Below are positions 61,104 through 64,000 of a stretch of 64,000 nucleotides of DNA, in pieces. A model generated the notes under the pieces. It made no database searches. It saw nothing but the letters and a program-made list of their open reading frames with translations, and was not told the DNA's origin. Within the stretch, counting starts at the first letter, position 1. Every line of letters begins with the position of its first letter. Made by a program: the position numbers and the translations under genes. Location: positions 4,464,001 to 4,528,000 of the forward strand of contig NZ_AP022586.1 in the NCBI RefSeq assembly GCF_010731695.1, given 5' to 3'. The DNA comes from Mycolicibacterium litorale. Its GTDB lineage: Bacteria > Actinomycetota > Actinomycetes > Mycobacteriales > Mycobacteriaceae.

Positions 61104-62285
61104 GTGACACCCACACCCGAGCACCGGAACGGGGAGATCCATCGCCGCACCCTCGGGCGCCGCACTGCGCTCAAACTGCCGGCACTGCTGACGGCGTCGG
61201 CCGCGGCGTCCCGGCTGCCCCGGGCGTCGGCCGAAACCGGCCGGTGGTCCGCGGAGCGCGCCCACACCTGGTACCGATCCCAGGGCTGGCTGGTCGGTGC
61301 CAACTACATCACCTCGAACGCCGTCAACCAGCTCGAGATGTTCCAGGCGGCCACCTTCGACCGGCGGCGCATCGACAGTGAACTGCTGCTGGCCCGCCGC
61401 ATCGGGCTCAACACGGTGCGGGTGTTCCTCCACGATCAGCTGTGGGCACAGGACCGCAACGGGTTCGCGCGCCGGCTCGCGCAGTTCGTCGCGATCGCCG
61501 CGCGCCACGGTATCCGCCCGCTGTTCGTGCTGTTCGACTCGTGCTGGGACCCGTTCCCGAAGCTGGGCCGTCAGCAGCCGCCCCGGCCGGGAGTGCACAA
61601 CTCCCGGTGGGTGCAGAGCCCGGGCGCCGAGTACATCGCCGATCCCCGCTACCGGCACGTCATGCGCGATTACGTCACCGGCGTGCTCAAACAGTTCCGC
61701 AACGACGAGCGCGTCCTGGGCTGGGATCTGTGGAACGAACCCGACAACCCCGCCAACCAGTACCGCGCGGTCGAGCGCAAGGACAAATTCGACCGGGTCG
61801 CCGAACTGCTTCCGCAGGTGTTCCGCTGGGCACGGGAAGTGGCTCCCGTGCAGCCGTTGACCAGCGGAGTATGGGACGGCGATTGGGACCCCGCGCGTCG
61901 CAACACCATCGTGCGCATCCAGCTCGACAACTCCGACGTGGTGACCTTCCACAACTACGGCGATGCCGACGAGTTCGACGCGCGGATCGACGAGCTGCAG
62001 CCACTCGGGCGGCCCATCATGTGCACCGAGTACCTGGCCCGTGGATTCGGCAGCACCATCGAGGGCGTGCTGCCCGTCGCCCGGCGGCGCAATGTCGGCG
62101 CGTACACCTGGGGTCTCATGTCGGGCAAGACCCAGACCCACCTCCCGTGGGATTCGTGGGAGAAGCCGTACACGGCACCGCCCGACGTCTGGTTCCACGA
62201 CCTCCTGCGGCTCGACGGGCAGCCCTATCGGGACGGCGAGATCCGCGCCATCCGGTGGCTGACCGGCCGGGGCGGCCCCGCCTGA
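61104..62285 (+). CDS. Secreted GH5-like glycoside hydrolase (paralogue of the gene at 2247)
   Basis: A 393-residue enzyme, the close paralogue of the GH5-like gene at 2247. The N-terminus EIHRRTLGRRTALKLPALLT is Tat-like and suggests export. Acid/base Glu is in WNEPDN (about residue 212) and nucleophile Glu in CTEYLAR (about residue 309). The two proteins share long identical blocks such as VNQLEMFQA, VFLHDQLWA and LFVLFDSCWDP. The GTG start is uncertain, without a clear RBS. It follows the diguanylate cyclase gene, so a biofilm-polysaccharide link is tempting but unproven. Confidence 0.82.
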   Translation: MTPTPEHRNGEIHRRTLGRRTALKLPALLTASAAASRLPRASAETGRWSAERAHTWYRSQGWLVGANYITSNAVNQLEMFQAATFDRRRIDSELLLARRIGLNTVRVFLHDQLWAQDRNGFARRLAQFVAIAARHGIRPLFVLFDSCWDPFPKLGRQQPPRPGVHNSRWVQSPGAEYIADPRYRHVMRDYVTGVLKQFRNDERVLGWDLWNEPDNPANQYRAVERKDKFDRVAELLPQVFRWAREVAPVQPLTSGVWDGDWDPARRNTIVRIQLDNSDVVTFHNYGDADEFDARIDELQPLGRPIMCTEYLARGFGSTIEGVLPVARRRNVGAYTWGLMSGKTQTHLPWDSWEKPYTAPPDVWFHDLLRLDGQPYRDGEIRAIRWLTGRGGPA

Positions 62286-62294
62286 GGCGGCCGG

Positions 62295-63920
62295 ATGGGC
62301 GTTGCGGGTTTCGCCGCCGGGATGCCCGGAAACACTGACGCCATGAGCCGGGCCGTTCGTGGTCTCGCCGCCGCGGCCGCCTCGACTGCGGCGGCCGTCG
62401 GCCTGCGAGACCTCTTCCAGCGCAAACACGCCCTCCTGCGGAACTTCCCGATCGTCGGGCATGCGCGATATCTGCTCGAAGCCGTCGGCCCGGAGCTACG
62501 CCAGTACATCGTCGCCGCCAACGACGAGGAGCGTCCGTTCACCCGCGACCAGCGTCGCTGGGTGTACGCGTCGTCGAAGAAGGAGAACAACTACTTCGGC
62601 TTCGGGACCGACAACGACGTGGAGCACTCGAGCGGCTACCCGGTGATCAAGCACCGCACCTTCGGCCGCAACGGCCCGGCGTCGGCGCCGAGGGCCGGGC
62701 ACGAAGTCGAGTTGCCCAGCGCCAAGGTGATCGGCGCCGCCCGCCAACGGCCGGGGGCGTTCCGGCCCGCATCGGTGGTCAACATCTCCGCGATGAGCTT
62801 CGGCTCGCTGTCCGGCAACGCCGTCGAGGCGCTCAATCGCGGCGCTGCCCTCGCCGACTGTCTGCACAACACCGGTGAGGGCGGGATCTCGCGCTTCCAC
62901 CGCTGCGGCGGTGAACTGGTCTTCCAGCTCGGCACCGCCTACTTCGGCTGCCGCGACGAGGAGGGGCGCTTCGATCTCGAGCGGCTCAAGGACGTAGTGG
63001 CCGGAGCGCCGGTGCGGGCGCTGGAGATCAAGCTCAGCCAGGGCGCCAAACCGAGCCTCGGCGGATTACTGCCGGCGCCGAAGGTGTCCGCCGAGATCGC
63101 CGCCGCCCGCGGTATCCCCGAGGGGCGCGACTGTGTCAGCCCGTCACGGCACGCGGAGTTCTCCGACACCGACAGCCTGCTCGACTGGGTGGAACTGCTC
63201 GCGGCCGAGACCGGTCTGCCGGTGGGCATCAAGTCGGCCGTCGGTGATCTGGAGTTCTGGTACGAGCTCGCCGACCTGATGCGCGACACCGACCGCGGTG
63301 TGGACTTCGTGACGATCGACGGCGGCGAGGGTGGCACCGGGGCGGCGCCGCTGATCTTCACCGACTCCGTATCGCTGCCGTTCCAGCTGGGCTTCGCGCA
63401 GGTGTACCGCATCTTCGCCGAGCGGGACCTGCACGAGCAGATCACGTTCATCGGCGGCGGAAAGCTCGGCCTGCCGGACAACGCGGTGGTCGCGTTCGCG
63501 CTCGGCTGCGACATGGTCAACGTCGCCCGGGAGGCGATGCTGGCGATCGGGTGCATCCAGGCGCAGAAGTGCCATACCGACACGTGCCCCACCGGCGTCG
63601 CGACCCAGAACGCGTGGCTGGCCCGAGGGCTGGTGCCGGAGGTCAAGGCCGAACGCGTCGCGAATTACATCAAGACGCTGCGCCGCGACCTGGTGAAGGT
63701 GGCCGAGGCCTGCGGGGTCCATCACCCCGGCCTGATCGGAACCGATTCGGTGGACATCCTCGACGGCCGCACGACGTCCACACCGCTGCACGAGGTCTAC
63801 GGCTACACACCCGGCATGGGTCTGCCGTCGCGGGCCGACTGCGAGGAGATCACCCGGATGATGACAGCCGGGAAGACGCACGGTGGCTCTGCGCCGCCGT
63901 CGGCGTCGGCGGTGGGGTGA
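62295..63920 (+). CDS. FMN-binding glutamate synthase-like protein
   Basis: A 541-residue protein of the GltB-like FMN domain family (archaeal-type or standalone glutamate synthase). The core has VNISAMSFGSLSGNAVEALN, GAKPSLGGLLPAPKVSAEIA, VTIDGGEGGTGAAPLIFTDS and the cluster-Cys segment GCIQAQKCHTDTCPTGVATQ. The amidotransferase domain is absent, so the electron donor and nitrogen source are unclear. ATG 62343 is an alternative start. It follows the GH5-like gene by 9 bases and may be co-transcribed. Confidence 0.9.
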   Translation: MGVAGFAAGMPGNTDAMSRAVRGLAAAAASTAAAVGLRDLFQRKHALLRNFPIVGHARYLLEAVGPELRQYIVAANDEERPFTRDQRRWVYASSKKENNYFGFGTDNDVEHSSGYPVIKHRTFGRNGPASAPRAGHEVELPSAKVIGAARQRPGAFRPASVVNISAMSFGSLSGNAVEALNRGAALADCLHNTGEGGISRFHRCGGELVFQLGTAYFGCRDEEGRFDLERLKDVVAGAPVRALEIKLSQGAKPSLGGLLPAPKVSAEIAAARGIPEGRDCVSPSRHAEFSDTDSLLDWVELLAAETGLPVGIKSAVGDLEFWYELADLMRDTDRGVDFVTIDGGEGGTGAAPLIFTDSVSLPFQLGFAQVYRIFAERDLHEQITFIGGGKLGLPDNAVVAFALGCDMVNVAREAMLAIGCIQAQKCHTDTCPTGVATQNAWLARGLVPEVKAERVANYIKTLRRDLVKVAEACGVHHPGLIGTDSVDILDGRTTSTPLHEVYGYTPGMGLPSRADCEEITRMMTAGKTHGGSAPPSASAVG

Positions 63921-63998
63921 TCAAGCCGGATGTTTCCGCCCCGGGAAAATGCCCTTGACGGCCTGGGCGCTGCGTTGCATGCAGATCGGCCACACCCA
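63921..63998 (-). CDS. C-terminal fragment of an unidentified protein
   Basis: A short open frame on the minus strand whose stop (TCA read as TGA) starts one base after the glutamate synthase-like stop, in convergent orientation. It ends ...QAVKGIFPGRKHPA with the gene continuing past the window edge. The tail is basic. Too short to identify; the reading frame is supported only by the lack of stops and the neat convergent position. Confidence 0.35.
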   Translation of the reverse strand, partial: WVWPICMQRSAQAVKGIFPGRKHPA

Positions 63999-64000
63999 TG

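Overview
The window is dense, high-GC actinobacterial DNA. A rapidly growing mycobacterium (Mycolicibacterium-like) is the best fit. Supporting markers are a class A beta-lactamase with the BlaC-type SDG motif, an AAC(2')-I aminoglycoside acetyltransferase, a fused HadA/HadB-type dehydratase, deazaflavin (F420)-dependent nitroreductase-family and DUF2254 proteins, a GH6 cellulase of the CelA1 type, and the 'MEWxxxWWxxPDxxDWL' start of a GGDEF protein. These assignments come from recognising families by eye, without a database search. No rRNA, tRNA, insertion sequence, phage gene or CRISPR array was seen.

Layout. 1-7 kb: tail of blaC, a NodB deacetylase, a methyltransferase, a secreted GH5-like glycosidase, three small exported proteins, a quinone-reductase-like enzyme and a DUF2252 protein. 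7-13.4 kb: an orphan Imm5-like protein, an M42 peptidase, two MarR regulators beside the oxidoreductases they may control, a nitroreductase-family protein, an EVE-like protein and a TetR. 13.4-17.8 kb: TetR/P450/ferredoxin/SDR, then a MOSC protein and a fused hydratase. 17.8-19.1 kb: TetR plus a paired SMR efflux system. 19.1-21.2 kb: gcvH-sdaA behind a tandem glycine riboswitch. 21.3-24.4 kb: a three-gene ECF importer behind a TPP riboswitch. 25-30 kb: MHS transporter, SDR and a HisD-like dehydrogenase, divergent from a LacI regulator. 30-38.8 kb: GH6 cellulase, TetR/MFS, ABC-F ATPase, ANTAR regulator, DUF2254 protein, AAC(2') and an alcohol dehydrogenase. 38.9-43.9 kb: a membrane protein, FAD monooxygenase, OYE-family reductase and a DGPF/ECF42-type sigma pair. 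43.9-51.7 kb: a PucR-controlled catabolic locus (amidase, permease, two SDRs, ureohydrolase, PuuE-like deacetylase), with bioYMN after it. 53.7-59.3 kb: LysR, tandem CaiB/BaiF CoA-transferase and two acyl-CoA dehydrogenases. 59.6-64 kb: diguanylate cyclase, a second GH5-like enzyme paralogous to the one at 2.2 kb, and a glutamate-synthase-like FMN protein.

Much of the window is small catabolic or efflux units, each with a local regulator. Palindromes in the control regions often suggest the operator. Two metabolite riboswitches are readable directly from the sequence. The most interesting loci are the PucR/ureohydrolase operon, the HisD-like (possible sulfopropanediol) cluster, and a 52-codon gene with a leaderless-type promoter under a palindrome.
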